A stretch of 64,000 bases of DNA, from NCBI GenBank assembly GCA_029582165.1, contig CM055870.1, positions 4,613,332-4,677,331 on the forward strand, written 5' to 3'. The DNA comes from Portulaca oleracea (taxonomy: Eukaryota; Streptophyta; Magnoliopsida; Caryophyllales; Portulacaceae). Under the pieces are notes generated by a model. The model was not told where the DNA came from. It did not search any database and saw only the letters and a program-made list of their open reading frames with translations. Within the stretch, counting starts at the first letter, position 1. Every line of letters begins with the position of its first letter. The position numbers were made by a program, and so were the translations under genes. Below are positions 12,662-24,796 of this stretch, one piece after another.

Positions 12662-15600
12662 TTACATCCTCAGCTCATACTCGCCAGCCACTGTTATGTA
12701 TCTGACCCACGGCAAAGCTTGGTATCCACTTTTTTCAATGATCTTGAGGTAACGAACCTAAAGGGTAAAAAATATGAGAGCGCAGTCATGCCGTGCTCGA
12801 GAAGAGAAGAGGTTAAAAAGGTTTTATTGACCATTACCTGGATCCCAGAAACTGTAAAATATGGTATCTCAAATTTCACCCGTATAGGTGCTTTTCTCTC
12901 AGGAGGCGCCTCTTCACTTGTGATGCTTGGAAGTGTAAGCTCAGCTCTCATCATGTATTCCTGAAAGTTTACGTCAAAAATGTCAAAATAAAAAGAAAAA
13001 TAGCCGACAAAGCCGAACACCATTGATCAAAGTTACATGACGAGCAAATAATGTGATTGAGCACAACTTCTACCTTGCCACCAGGAAAAGATTTTATCTT
13101 CCAGACCAAGGCATCCTTTTCAGGCGCATAAGAAGCGGACCCCATAGATGTACGGATGTTTGGATTAGTGGCATCAGATGGCACTGGCACTTCTATTTCG
13201 ACATTTGTTGCAGTACTGCAGAATTAAATCAAAATAGGAAACCAAAGTAAGCAAAAAGGAACGGTATAGAAAGAGCAGACAAAAGACTGAGGGACAACTG
13301 AAGAATGTCAGTCGTGAACTTATTATACCTCCGCTCCTTAAACTGGCTCCGTGATTTCACCATCATCTCAATACGACTTCTTGAGTGCCTCTCAATCTGA
13401 GCTTCTACCCAAATTAGAGGCTTCACCTGAAGCAAAACAGCATCGATATATTGGTAAAAAAGGTGACGGAGAACGCTCAAGTGTGGAAAGAGGAAGTGGT
13501 TAGACCAAATAAAGCACAAAAGTAAACCTGGGCACTGAGTCTATATGTCATGAGATCAAAAGCTCCATCGGGAGGAATAAACGATATGGTTCTATCGTTC
13601 TCAAAACGGGCTAGGCGCACACACCTGTTCCAAAAGACAAGTATGACCAATCAGCTTATCAAGCGAAACTTCTCGACATGATCTTAACCAACAAAAAGGC
13701 AACGGGTGTTAAACTTAGACATACTGATGAAATTTGATGTCATCCAGATCAATGGCCTTCCCCTTTGATGTTGTTCGTCCCTGAGCCTCCAGCAATACTC
13801 TATCATTCAGACCAAGTTTACACTCGGGCATACCACTGTACGGAAAATGTCACAGTTAATTACCATTTTCTGAAAACTTCGACAAAGGAAATCCAAAATC
13901 CAGGGTCTTTCCACAAGTATGAATTTAATCCAGGGAATGAACTAGTACACAAGCAGTGATCCTACCCAGAAAACACCCCCCACTTCCCCAGTAAACAAAA
14001 TCCACACAGGTTTAACTATTTGTGGGCATTCTCATAAATTCAATGAAGGAAAGGTACATAAACAGCATCCAAAGGGCAGAAATAAGCAACATCTGACATT
14101 TTGTCTAAGTCTTGTCGTCTACTAGGAGTAGATACTTGCATATAGAACATGCATAATGTAAGTGCAATTCCTATGCAAATAGTCACAAGGGTCATGCAAT
14201 CTATCCAGAACAATCGACACATGTCATTAACTTATCTCCATAACTTTAGGCATGCGAAAAGGAAATGGAGTCGAGTACAAGAAAAAGGTCATTTAGCACA
14301 CCTCAAGTATGTCCTCATCTTCAATGCCCCTACGACATCTGACCTAATTATTTGCCCGTTGCTGTTTACGAGCATATTAACACTCTCAACAACATCCAAA
14401 AACACCTGTATGAAAGGAGAACCACGTCAGCAATTGCAGTTTGAAATTTCTGATTCAGAGCACACAAATTCAAACTTACTTCATTCTTCTTGTAAACTAT
14501 TCCCTCACTGCGCCATGATACTGCATTCGTTACAGCCATAGGAGGTTTCTGATTAACTTCCATCCTATAAGCGTCGGTCTTGATGTATTCGGTAAGGATT
14601 TTTGCTTCCGTAAACTGAGGGTATCCGAAGTCCATAATTTCGTCCAGTAATTCATACTACAAGAGAAACATCATTGTCCTTAGCACTACTAACCTAAATT
14701 ATACGACTGCATCCTTATGAACAATGTGAGAAGTACCTCTTACCACTACAACAAAGTTGTCCCTAAGTGATTCCTCTTCTAGCTCCTCAAAATAATGCTT
14801 GAAAACCTACACAAAACCAAATATGGCTCAATTAAAACAGATGGTTCTTCTTTAAGCAAAAGAAATCTATAAAGCAAGATTTATATGCCATACGGAAAGG
14901 AACGATCGTTGATTACAGAAGGAACTTACATCAACTACACGATGGAGAAAGAAAAGGATGCTGGAAGCATTGCAGTTTTGCCTAGCAGCCGCCATAAAAT
15001 ATACATTGTTATGTTGAATAAACATGTATGTAACTCCATTATCATACACAACTGGATCTTGCGATTGTGGATCACCCTGAAACATGTATCATATAGCACA
15101 AATAACTGTAAGTTACACGCCCTTGTGATATCGATCACTATTATGCCGCTCAAACTCTTCATTTCACAACCCAAGAGGTCAGTCGTTTATGATCAAATGC
15201 AACATTTAGACACATCAATCCCAACCCATCCAATCCTTAGATCAGTAAATTAACCAGAAAGCAACTCATACAAAGCAACACATTCTTACAGTCGAACAGC
15301 AACAAATGCATTTGTAAGAAAGATTACAAATTGATCATACTATTGAAACCCAAATCATGATTTCATATTAACCAAAATGATCATACTATTGAAACCCAAT
15401 TCATGATTTCATATTAACCAAAAAGAAACTCATACCAAACATCACATTCTTACAGTACACATTACATTTTTCCTTTGCTTGCAAACAAAGGATCCCAGAT
15501 CCCAAATGATACATCATTCACATCCTACATCAGAATTCTAACTTTCATAATTTTGTGTTCATTTTCTCAGTAGTAGTTGTAGCTGCAGCAATATCTCAGC

Positions 15601-15904
15601 AGGAATTAGATGCTATCTTAAACCCAAATTATGCAAAACAGAAAAAACAGCAGAACAATCATTCATCCAGATCCTTCAAATCTTAAACCTACAACTACAT
15701 AACCAAAGCATCAATCAATCAATCATCACTGAACAAACAAACAAGCAAGCAAAAGTTTATCACAGAAACTCAAACCTCTCTCTCGATTAACTTGGTGAAG
15801 AATTTCTCTGCTTGAACAGCCGATACATCACCACGATAGTCCCGCCATATAAGAACACGCCCTTTAATGTCAAGCAGGAACAGCGCTGAGGCTGCTCCAG
15901 ACAT
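12662..15904 (-). CDS. AP1M: AP-1 clathrin adaptor complex, medium (mu) subunit
   Basis: Eleven exons join without a frame break (genomic order): 12662-12757, 12838-12960, 13074-13215, 13329-13426, 13528-13624, 13725-13835, 14302-14405, 14480-14656, 14744-14806, 14930-15076 and 15776-15904. The product is 428 residues, the usual length of plant AP-1 mu. The longin-like N-terminal domain starts MSGAASALFLLDIKG. The mu-homology domain includes AVSWRSEG, VSGIQVRYLK and LPWVRYITVAGEYELR near the C-terminus. The subunit reads tyrosine-based YxxPhi sorting signals at the trans-Golgi network/early endosome and works with the gamma, beta and sigma subunits. Nothing looks damaged. The start codon is fixed by the conserved N-terminus. 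Confidence 0.96.
15332..15423. repeat. 46-bp perfect-looking tandem repeat in AP1M intron 1
   Basis: The unit starts TGATCATACTATTGAAACCC and ends ATATTAACCAAAA. It is present twice back to back (15332-15377 and 15378-15423) with one mismatch. It lies in the first intron of the AP-1 mu gene. Confidence 0.85.
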
Positions 15905-16241
15905 TTCCCCCCAAATCGAACGAATTCAGATAAACCCTAGCGAATCTCAACCCAGAAAACCTAGGAATGTGAAGAGATTCAGATCAATCGAGATCTTGGA
16001 AGTTACTGTGTGCCGATTAGTGAAGCAATCTTGTTCGGAGAAGATGATTTCATGAAAATTGAGACGAGTTTTACTCCATTGAAGCAAAGTTTGGAGCTCA
16101 GTACGAAACTGGGAATTGAGGTAATCTTATTAAACAAGGTTTGTATGAAAAGGGGTTGTATCAAAAATTGATTTCGATGCAGATTTGGAAGAAGGGAGGT
16201 GAAAGGAGGAGGACAGGGGTCCATGGTATTCGTGTGTAATG

Positions 16242-16315
16242 CACGTGCACCAATCGGGCCTATGGATTGGGCCTACGCTAAAGCTTCGTTGTCCAGTTGT
16301 CCGTCCGGCCCATTT
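16242..16315. promoter_or_regulatory. G-box and GGCCCA-type elements upstream of AP1M
   Basis: CACGTG is at 16242-16247. GGGCCTA (16269-16275) and GGCCCA (about 16308) follow. GGCCCA site-II-like boxes are common in plant housekeeping promoters. They lie 340-410 bp upstream of the AP1M ATG on the minus strand, so a role in its promoter is plausible but inferred. Confidence 0.35.
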
Positions 16316-16853
16316 TGTGCCGGTGAAGTTGGAAATAGGGCTAGTAGAGTTTTGGGCGCGGGTCAAATTCGGTTAATGTCATATTCCGGAGGAGAATCGA
16401 TGACTTGATTTTATTTTTATTTTTTTTGCCTAGGGTGGGACCAGGTTGGAGAATTTGGATCGGTTAAAATTGGGTTCGAACAATATAAAAATTTAAATAG
16501 TGAAATATGTATTTGAATATTCGGTCAACTCAATGGGTGTCAAAACTTGGGTCGGTCAAAATTTTGCTAGCACTAGTTGGAATTGGAAATATGTGTTTTG
16601 GTAAAAATTTAAAATTATCGAGTTTTATCTGAAATTTTTAATCACTATAAACTTATTTGTTGGATAAGTTAGGATAAGTTATGTTTGGATAAGTTTGAAA
16701 AAATTGGACGAGTTATATCCAACCTAACCAAAGAACAGAGCTACATCTAATTTATCTGTCTATGTTTACCCCACTAGCTTTAATCTCAAAAAACATTTGA
16801 AAGAATGCAAGCCCTGAAAGATAAGGTTAGCCTGAGGCAATTATCTGTGTCTA

Positions 16854-17094
16854 AGGCCCGGTCAAATTCATGGGTAAAAAACAGTTGGGTAAAAGTTAAA
16901 TTTTGGTAATTTTTTGTAATTTTTGGTAGCTTTTGATAAATTATGATAACTTTTGGCAAATTGATGCCGATATGTTAAAATTAAATTTTCTTTATTTTTT
17001 TAAGTTTAGTAACCTTTGGTAAATTTTGTTAAATTTAGATAAAAACTGGTAAATTTGGGTAAATTGCATTTACCCATAAATTTGACAGGGCCTA
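16854..17094. mobile_element. MITE with GGCCCGGTCAAATT termini
   Basis: The left end GGCCCGGTCAAATTCATGGG pairs with the right end CCCATAAATTTGACAGGGCC. The interior is a run of GGTAA.TTTTGG words. A relative lies at 42,885-43,128. No clear target duplication of 8-9 bp was found. Confidence 0.65.
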
Positions 17095-18044
17095 GGGGAA
17101 TCATTAAGAACGCATGGGTACTTTTTAGACTTTAGATTGGAATTCCATTAATGACTTTATCTTGTAACTCATTTGTCGTCATTGTGGTTTTTCATGTCGA
17201 CATCAAGAGACCGATTCTCATGACTTATGAGTCTCCTTGTGTGAAGATGAACAAGGTTATCAACCAAGCTTTTGGGCTAATATATTCCCCTCCCCTTGGA
17301 TCACTAAATTTGATTAATGTAACTCTAAGATAGGAGTCCAATTTGAATGACCCGAACTTACTTTTGTATTAAAAAAAAAAGTCAAATTTACATAATACTA
17401 CTTTGATAAAGTAAAGTTTAAGCATAGTTTACACAACTGGCCAGCCTTTAGAGTCCAAATGAACAGCATCAACATATTTTCTAGTTCAGCTCCCTACCTT
17501 CAAGAATGAGCTTGGGCTAAATTTAAAAAGTAGTTATCTTATCAATCCCGCCAAAAAAAAAAGTTATATTGAGCAAGAATACTGACTTGAGCCATGTTCT
17601 AACAATTGAGCAAAGTTAGAAGCCACAGCTTGCACTACGTCTCACCTTTTTTCTTCTTCTTTGTAATACCTTCTTCTCCAAAGATCAAATCCAAATGCAT
17701 GCAAATTCAACTGAAAATGAGTTCAAATATACGAAAGAATAGCTAGTGAACTCTCGACAAAGTTTCTATTTTCACAATCTTGTACGCGAGCCTGAGCTTC
17801 TTCTGCTATCTAATTCGCCATCAAATTTACCAAAACTTGTCTATGTAACTTTGTCAAGCTCTTTGCTATACAATCAAGCCATTTACAGCACGAAATCCTC
17901 CCCGAGTTCACAAATGACCTCGTTCACTTTGCTAACTATATCTGCAATAAGGTGTTACAACATATCATCACTCTTCGAATCGGTCATTTGGAGTTTCGAT
18001 ATGAAACCAAGATAATGAAAAATCATTCACAGGGAAATTCTGAC
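17095..18044. other. Intergenic DNA downstream of PHS1
   Basis: No coding exon with conserved motifs was found. The part next to 18,045 should include the PHS1 3' UTR. Confidence 0.45.
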
Positions 18045-20742
18045 TTAATCGCTTTGCGAAATTTTCATATCTATATAAGCATCCTAGGCAGCTCGTTGCT
18101 GAATGTAGGTATGAAACACAAATAGAATTACTTACCAAGAAAAGACGCATCTTGTATGTATTTCTGCAAAGATACGCAAGAGAAGAAATGAAAATTACTC
18201 GATTTGAAATTCGCAATGATTCATCAAGGATTAATGCTATACAAGTGTAGAGTTGATACCGCGATTTGAGATTTGAGATTGTTTTCCTTGGGTTCAGATG
18301 GAAGAGCCAGAGCTAACTTATCTACAAGTTTTGAAGAAATTGCAAGTTAAGAAGTTGAATGCAGTGAAATTTGTATAAATTCTAGCTTTACGGATAAAGG
18401 TCGAATGTTATGAACTAATTACCTTTTTGTGTCTCAGACGAGCAATTTGACACAAGTGACGTGAATCGAGGAGGAAATCCTGAAACATTGCTCTCACAAT
18501 CAGGGACTTCTTCGTCTTGGGTATGCGAGTCTTGAGTCTCATGACAATCCTCAGTGGGTGAGTAATTTTGCACAGGAGAAGCATCATTTGGGTTCATCAC
18601 ATTGGTCATATCTGGTCTGCAAGAGAGTTATTGTCTTGTTCAGTGAATGCTTCAGTTTTTTCACCTTGTCAAAATCATGTATTTTAAAGTAGAGGTAACT
18701 GGAGGTGCAAGGAAAATAAAGTTACCTGTAAGGTGGGGGTAGCTCTGACTCGCAAGATATAGCTGAAATGGCATTTGGGGTTTTGAGTCCCTTGGGGATT
18801 TTGTTTGAAAACATATCCTGGCAAGTGGTGGAACAAGGTTTTTTAGAGAATAACTGATTATTCAAAAGCATTTCACAATCAAGCATAACAACAGGTGGAT
18901 TTAGGCCGTGTTTTTTCGCACTGTAAACTACTCATATCCAACTTTACTCAGTCTTACCCGATTATACTTTTTGCTACTTAAAGAAAAACTGATTATGTAA
19001 GGTTCACTCACCTCCAATGAAGTTATAAAATCTTCTGTTTCTGAGAATGTTGAAAACCTCAAGCCAAACTTCTGTTTCTGCAAGATATCATAAACTTTGT
19101 GGAGCTGAACTTTTAAGCACATAATCTACTGACACAAGTCAGGTTAATGATTGAGTAAAACTCTTAACTGTTGTTCAAGTCTGTTGTTCAAGTCCACAGG
19201 CTGCAGGACAGACTTTGCAAAACATCAAATTTTACTAGCAGTTGGATCTATTGATTGAAAGGGGTTGGTTTGCAATGTTGGAGATTTAATCACAAATTAA
19301 TAAGCATCATAGATATGATGAAAAGAGTTACTCCCTCCGTAATAGTGTCCGTCATACTTAAAAAATTCTGACTATTAATTTCTCAACATACACAATGATT
19401 TTGCTATACATGGTTACTATGCAAAGTTACCTACCTCATTAGCAGCATCGATGTAGCTGACAAACACATTACGGCTACCTCGGGGAGGAAAGCCAGAGAC
19501 ACAGGACACCTGAGGCCAGGTAAAATGCAGCTTGGAGATGAAGTGTTCTTCCTGAAAAACACAAAGCACACATATATTACGTCATTACTAGCAGACTAAC
19601 AAATTAACAATCCAACAGCTTACATTTTGCATCAGGGAGGATGCCAACTCTCGAGGTTTAAGAGGCTAATTCAGATGCTTAGTTTGTGTTCAAGCAATTA
19701 AGATTGAAAATCTGGTCCATGTACCGGAAAATAACGCTAAGATGAGACACAAAAACACCTTCCACCATCATCAATTACAAAATGTGAAAGGGATAACGTT
19801 TAAATCATTAGGCTGCCAATAAGTTAATTTCAATGGATGAAGCGGCAAATTGACAGAAATTCTCAATCAAAATTACACCGAAATTTGTATTCACGAACTC
19901 GTTCAAAACCTTGATCTGCTGTTAGAGTTCAGGTTTAAAATTCAAAGCAGCATCCATTCATCCAATGGTTATACTAGAGAATGCAATAAAACTCATCAAC
20001 GATTGTAAATTTCTCAGCCATAGTCATTCTGTTTCGCATCTTATGCCTTTATTTGAATCTAAACTGCCTAGCGATGAACATTCTGCATTCAAAATCTCAA
20101 AATCAATCTGGAAAATCCAGTAAAACTGAACAGTTGCGTTTTCTAGCTAATCCTAGCTACTACTCACACCAGAACGTTCTAGAAACATTATGATTACGCT
20201 AAATTTTCTTGTCTTAGAAAACCTAATCCAATTGAAGACTTCAGAGAACAAATGTACACAAACTTAACGTCCGTAGCCAATATTTGCCGATCGTCGCAGT
20301 ACAACATTCAAAAAACAAAACGATTGAGCACTGAAACATGCAAATTTGGCTCGTTTTCAAAAGCTTCAACAAATCGAAGCTACCAGCATTCAATATCATG
20401 ACAATTCCCGATCATCGCCACTAAACAGAGAAATCGAGAGAGAAGAAGACTTACAAGGACAGTGCCTTCCAAAGTGACGGTGATGATGCAATCGGAGAAA
20501 GATTCATCAGCGGAAGGATGAAAAGAGACGGTGGATGATCCTGAACTGGAGATCCAAGCCGGCTTGAACAAGCCTCTCTTCAGCAGAGGAAAACGAGAAG
20601 TAATGGCGGTACTTAAGCTAGAGACGTGGGAAGAAGGATAGGCGAAGAGTCGAGAGTATTCAACCTCCCATCGCCACTCCTCTCTGACCGCCATAGTCGA
20701 GCTCTGAGTTCTACTTTCCGCCATTGATGGAGCTCCCGCCAT
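18045..20742 (-). CDS. PHS1: PHS1-like meiotic homologous-pairing protein
   Basis: Eight exons keep phase (genomic order): 18045-18070, 18136-18163, 18260-18321, 18423-18616, 18726-18817, 19012-19077, 19435-19551 and 20455-20742. The product is 290 residues, or 310 if an upstream in-frame ATG at 20802 is used. The N-terminal part contains REEWRWEVEYSRLFAYP. The middle has PPRGSRNVFVSYIDAANE then KQKFGLRFSTFSETEDFI. The end has NLKSQIAKYIQDASFLDM. These match my memory of plant POOR HOMOLOGOUS SYNAPSIS 1, which controls pairing of homologous chromosomes in meiotic prophase and RAD50 import. The last three exons are tiny (62, 28 and 26 bp); the final one ends sooner than I expect for the family, so the C-terminus is least certain. 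Confidence 0.72.
19332..19412. mobile_element. Stowaway MITE remnant in PHS1 intron
   Basis: TACTCCCTCCGTAATAGTGTCCGTCATACTTA is a Stowaway-type terminus. The other end is missing or eroded. It lies in the intron between the exons at 19012-19077 and 19435-19551. Confidence 0.5.
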
Positions 20743-20904
20743 TGATGTTACCTTCTCGCTCTCTCTTCTCCTTTTTAAAAGTTGATTCCAAGTTCCAACC
20801 ATTCGATTTGAATAGGGTTAAACAAATTTCCCGCTCTATTTATGCAAACCTAACCATATTTCGTTTTTAACCATTCGTTTTTAACTATATATATATACCT
20901 ATAT

Positions 20905-21236
20905 GGGAACTGATCAAATGAGCATGGCTCTTTGGTGAGCATGTGAGCATGGCTGAATATTTAGCGGACATCAAACTGTATTTCTGTGGACAACAACATC
21001 AAGCATGAGAGGTGGACATCAAGTATTGTCTCTGTGGACATCAAGTATGCAAAGGTAAATAAGATTTTGCTTGGCGGGGATCAAATATTGATATCTAATA
21101 TTCGTATTTAATGTCCATGGCAACAATACGTGATATCCACCTTTCATAACTAATGTCCACGACAATAATACTGGATGTCCACAAGAAATCCAATCATGCT
21201 CACATGCTCACGAAAGACCCATGCTCATATGATCGC

Positions 21237-21238
<2 letters not shown>
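20905..21238. mobile_element. MITE with TGAGCATG-rich inverted ends
   Basis: The left end (TATATGGGAACTGATCAAATGAGCATGG) is complemented by the right end (CCATGCTCATATGATCGCCCATATA). TGAGCATGTGAGCATG is mirrored by CATGCTCACATGCTCA. The interior repeats GTGGACATCAAGTAT and its complement. The flanks are TA-rich, so the target duplication is unreadable. Confidence 0.65.

Positions 21239-21309
<71 letters not shown>
21238..21309. repeat. (TA)n microsatellite
   Basis: About 70 bp of uninterrupted TA dinucleotide lie between two MITEs. Insertions into TA runs hide their target duplications here. Confidence 0.95.
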
Positions 21310-21312
<3 letters not shown>

Positions 21313-21800
21313 ATATTGGATTCTAATAATCCCTATTATCACAAATTGTATGGCAATAATCCCTACTATCATTTTGGATTCTGGTGGTCAAAAAAAAAAA
21401 ATTGTGTTGTAGTGGGACAAAATCGAGTGTATATGCTAAATATCATAGATTTTGTGTTGCATTTGATTCAAATGAATTTACAGCATTTCTCCAAATTTTT
21501 TTCAATTTTTTATGATTTTTTCAATTTTATTCCCTTTAAAAAATCATAATAATTGATCGAAGTCTCAAAAAAAATAATTTAAAAAATGTTTTAGTAACTA
21601 CACTTCGTTACCTATCTAGGGGTAGGAACCAAAAAAATAAAAACAATATGGGGTAGGCATGGAAAAAAATAAAAAGAATGTGGTGATGGATTTGGTACCA
21701 CTACAATACAATTTTATTTTGTTTTGGACCACCAGAATCCAAAATGATAGTAGGGATTATTGTCATACAATTTGTGATAGTAGGGATTATTAGAATCCAA
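21310..21800. mobile_element. MULE-like MITE, copy A
   Basis: The left end GGGATATTGGATTCTAATAATCCC and right end GGGATTATTAGAATCCAATAT are inverted repeats that continue inwards for about 90 bp (TTTTGGATTCTGGTGGTC and its complement). It is about 490 bp long. A second copy, B, follows directly and a third is at 39,160. Confidence 0.75.
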
Positions 21801-21827
21801 TATATATATGTGCACATATAGGGAAAT

Positions 21828-22350
21828 TGGATTCTAATAATCCCTACTTTTACAAATTGGATGACAATAATCCCTACTTTCAATTTGTATTTTGGTGGTC
21901 CAAAAATAAATAAAATTGTATTGTAGTGGTACCAAATTCATCAGCACATTCTTTTTATTTTTTCATGCCTACCCCATATTGTTTTTGTTTTTTTCGTTCG
22001 TGCCCCCATATAGGTAATGAAGTATCGTTGCTAAAACATTTTTCTAAATTATTTTTTTGAGATTTCGAGCAATTATTATTATTTTTTAAAAAGAATAAAA
22101 TTGAAAAAATCATAAAAATAGAAAAAAAAATAGGGAGAAATGTTGTAAATTCATTAAAAATCGTGGTAAAGTTTTATACAAAGTTTTGAATCAAATGCAA
22201 CACAACATCTATGATATTTAGGGTATACTCTTGATTTTGCCCCAGTACAATACAATTTTATTTTATTTTTGGACCACCAGAATACAAATTGTAAGCAAGG
22301 ATTATTATCATCCAATTTGCAAAAGTAGGGATTATTAGAATCCAATTTCC

Positions 22351-22351
<1 letters not shown>
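21828..22351. mobile_element. MULE-like MITE, copy B
   Basis: The ends GGGAAATTGGATTCTAATAATCCC and GGGATTATTAGAATCCAATTTCC are perfect or near-perfect inverted repeats. It shares interior sequence with copy A (ATTGTATTGTAGTGGTACCAAATTC). The flanks are AT repeats. Two adjacent copies suggest a preferred TA-rich target. Confidence 0.75.
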
Positions 22352-22375
<24 letters not shown>

Positions 22376-22381
<6 letters not shown>

Positions 22382-22510
22382 GTGAGAATGTGAGAATAAG
22401 ATATTAGGTGAGAATGTGAGAATGAGATTTAATAGCCATTGGATCATAGATCAATGGTCATAATAGGTCAGAATGTGCCATTGGATCATAGATCAATGGT
22501 CATAATAGGT
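22376..22510. repeat. Local tandem duplications of a transposon end
   Basis: ATTAGGTGAGAATGTGAGAAT occurs twice (about 22,377 and 22,403), and CCATTGGATCATAGATCAATGGTCATAATAGGT occurs twice (about 22,436 and 22,474). Both also occur in the left end of the large element starting near 22,530. Confidence 0.7.
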
Positions 22511-23324
22511 GTAAATTTTCATATATAGATAGGGTGAGAAGAGATATTAGGTGAGAATGTGAGAATGAGATTTAATAGCCATTGGATCATAGATCAATCG
22601 TCATAATAAAAACAAAATTTTTCTTTTTATTTGGCTACCTAAAACTGAAAAAGAAAAAGGAAAAATGAAGGCTTGCATTGGGAATTGAATATGTCATTAG
22701 TTGCTCCCAAAACCAAAAAACAAATATGTTGAATGCGACATTAATTATAAGTGTGAAAAAAACAAATTCAATGCAATAGATTAATTTCAATGAAGACAAG
22801 CAGATTCATAAGTATCTTGCGGCGAAAATCAAGCATTCAGCCAAACAATTATGAGCATCGAACAATTTAGAGGCAAATGACGTCCATCTTGTATGAGCAC
22901 GATGTTCATTTGGGTTGTACTTGATCTCCTTTTGGCGAAGACTTCATGTCCTTTTGGTGAAAACATTATGTCTATTTTGTTTCAATGTGATATCCATCTT
23001 GTCTTAGCACGATGACCATTTAGGATATACATAATGTCCTCTTGGTCTATACTCAATGTCCATTTTGTTTATACGTAAAGTTCATCTTGATTATGACATG
23101 ATGATTTAGTTAACGTTTGATATCTTGTTGGTTTGAACATAATGATGTCTTTTGTAGTTTATATTATGCCAAACATTGTACACATGATATCTAGTTTGTT
23201 TCAACGTAATGTGCATTTTGATTGAGCACGATGCTCTTAACGACCATGGTTACGAAAATAAGTTATAATAAATTGAATGTCATTTACAAATCATATGAAC
23301 AACAAATCATAATAAAAAAAAAAT

Positions 23325-24796
23325 GGGTTATTGGATTTTAATAATACGAACTTTGGGCCATATAAGACTTAATAATACGAACTTTCGATTTAATTCTTAA
23401 TAATACGAACTTTGACCCCCTGTTGGATACAGTAACACGTCACCGAGTTAGTGATTATTTGACTCGCCGGAAAGATGAGTTGGCAGGCAAGGCATGTGTT
23501 CTTCCTTGTTTGACCTTGCCAACTCATCATTTGACCCTAAAAAAATGTCATGTCAGCCTTCTTCTTCATCTTTCACCCTCTTTCTCTCTCCTCTTCTTCA
23601 TCTTCTTCATCTGCCATTTCAAGCTAGCCCCCCCTTCAATGGCTGCCACAAAAATGCCATGTTTCTTTCATTCTGGGTCTTTTTCTCCTTTTCTCCCATG
23701 TTTCTTTCCCCCTAATTTCTAAACCCCAATTTCTTGTTTCTTCGTGGTTTCGTGATTTATTTTCGTAATTTCATCTCTATTTCTCAGTTTCCGGCAAAGC
23801 TGGAGCTTCGATTTCATCGATTTAGACATCCCGGCGCTGATTGATTCTCTTGGAATTGAATCAATCTCGAGGTCGAATCTGAGATGCAACACAACATTCT
23901 GTCAACGATGCGTAGCTTGAAGCTCATCGATGGGTGCAAAAGTGCCCAAGTTTACGCCATTAATCCTTCATCCGGTGAAAACAATACCAAGCTCATCAGC
24001 CAGATTCCGGACAATCTTCAGGCCAATCCGGGCACCAGATGCAAGAATCGGACGCATTCGAATTTGGATACCAATGTTCAGCAGGGGAATTTGGTCCAGG
24101 AATCGTTGTTACCTTATGGTCTCTCATCTACCAAGATTCTGGAACCTCAGATTGAGCCTTGTTTGAAATTCGTCGATTTTGTGGAAACCCTAGCGGATGT
24201 TTATCGTAGAATTGAGGATTGTCCTCAGTTTGATAAATCTCAGGTTTATTTGGAGCAATGCGCGGTGTTTCGCGGGCTTTCGGATCCGAAATTGTTCTGA
24301 CGGAGCCTCTAATCTGCACGGCAGCATGCTGTGGATGTTCATACGAAGGTTGTTTTGTCTGCATCGTTGAGGTTAAATGCTTGAATGAATTGAGGTTTAG
24401 AAATTGGGGGGGAAAACGTGGGAGAAAAAGGAGAAAGAGACCCAGAATGAAAGAAACATGGCATTTTTGTGGCAGCCATTGAAGGGGGGGGGGCTAGCTT
24501 GAAATGGCAGATGAAGAAGATGAAGAAGAGGAGAGAGAAAGAGAGAGGAAGATGAAGAAGAGGGTTGACATGACATTTTTTTAGGGTCAAATGATGAGTT
24601 GGCAAGGTCAAACAAGGAAGAATACATGCCTTGCCTGCCAACTCATCTTTCCGGCGAGTCAAATAATCACTAACTCGGTGGCGTGTCACTGTATCCAACG
24701 GGGGGTCAAAGTTCGTATTATTAAGAATCAAATCGAAAGTTCGTATTATTAAGTCTTATATGACCCAAAGTTCGTATTATTAGAATCCAATAACCC
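23325..24796. mobile_element. Pack-MULE-like element carrying an ETO1 gene fragment
   Basis: Long terminal inverted repeats of about 400 bp (23325-23725 and 24388-24796) start GGGTTATTGGATT and end AATCCAATAACCC. They are flanked by a 9-bp repeat AAAAAAAAT (23316-23324 and 24797-24805), matching Mutator-type insertion, though the word is low complexity. Between the arms lies about 650 bp of unrelated sequence derived from a host gene (see 23,730-24,372). There is no transposase, so it is non-autonomous. The arms contain pyrimidine-rich text and give only spurious reading frames. Confidence 0.82.
23730..24372 (+). pseudogene. Captured 5' fragment of an ETO1-type gene
   Basis: From 23884 the reading frame begins MQHNILSTMRSLKLIDGCK and contains EPQIEPCLKF, VYRRIEDC and YLEQCAVFRGLSDPKLF, matching the N-terminus of ETO1/EOL proteins. 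Those are BTB/TPR adaptors that target ACC synthase for degradation in ethylene control. The match continues past the first stop (24298-24300) in the same frame through SARQHAVDVHTKVVLSA to about 24,372. A second in-frame stop (TAA) lies 12 bp later; both fit single changes at arginine codons. Bases 23,730-23,883 look like the donor gene's 5' leader. No BTB or TPR region is included. A short antisense or sense transcript could still be made. Confidence 0.8.

Noticed and set aside
16003..16408. Short open frames in both strands upstream of AP1M.
   Set aside because: They lie in the probable promoter/leader with GGCCCA and G-box words. The translations show no motif and do not splice to a neighbour.
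21175..21549. Open frame of 124 codons over the (TA)n tract.
   Set aside because: The translation is an Ile-Tyr repeat from the microsatellite, then MITE sequence.
23423..24731. Open frames of about 100-130 codons in both arms of the Pack-MULE-like element.
   Set aside because: They read pyrimidine-rich inverted-repeat DNA (Ser/Phe/Pro-rich) and appear in opposite arms by symmetry. No motif is seen.
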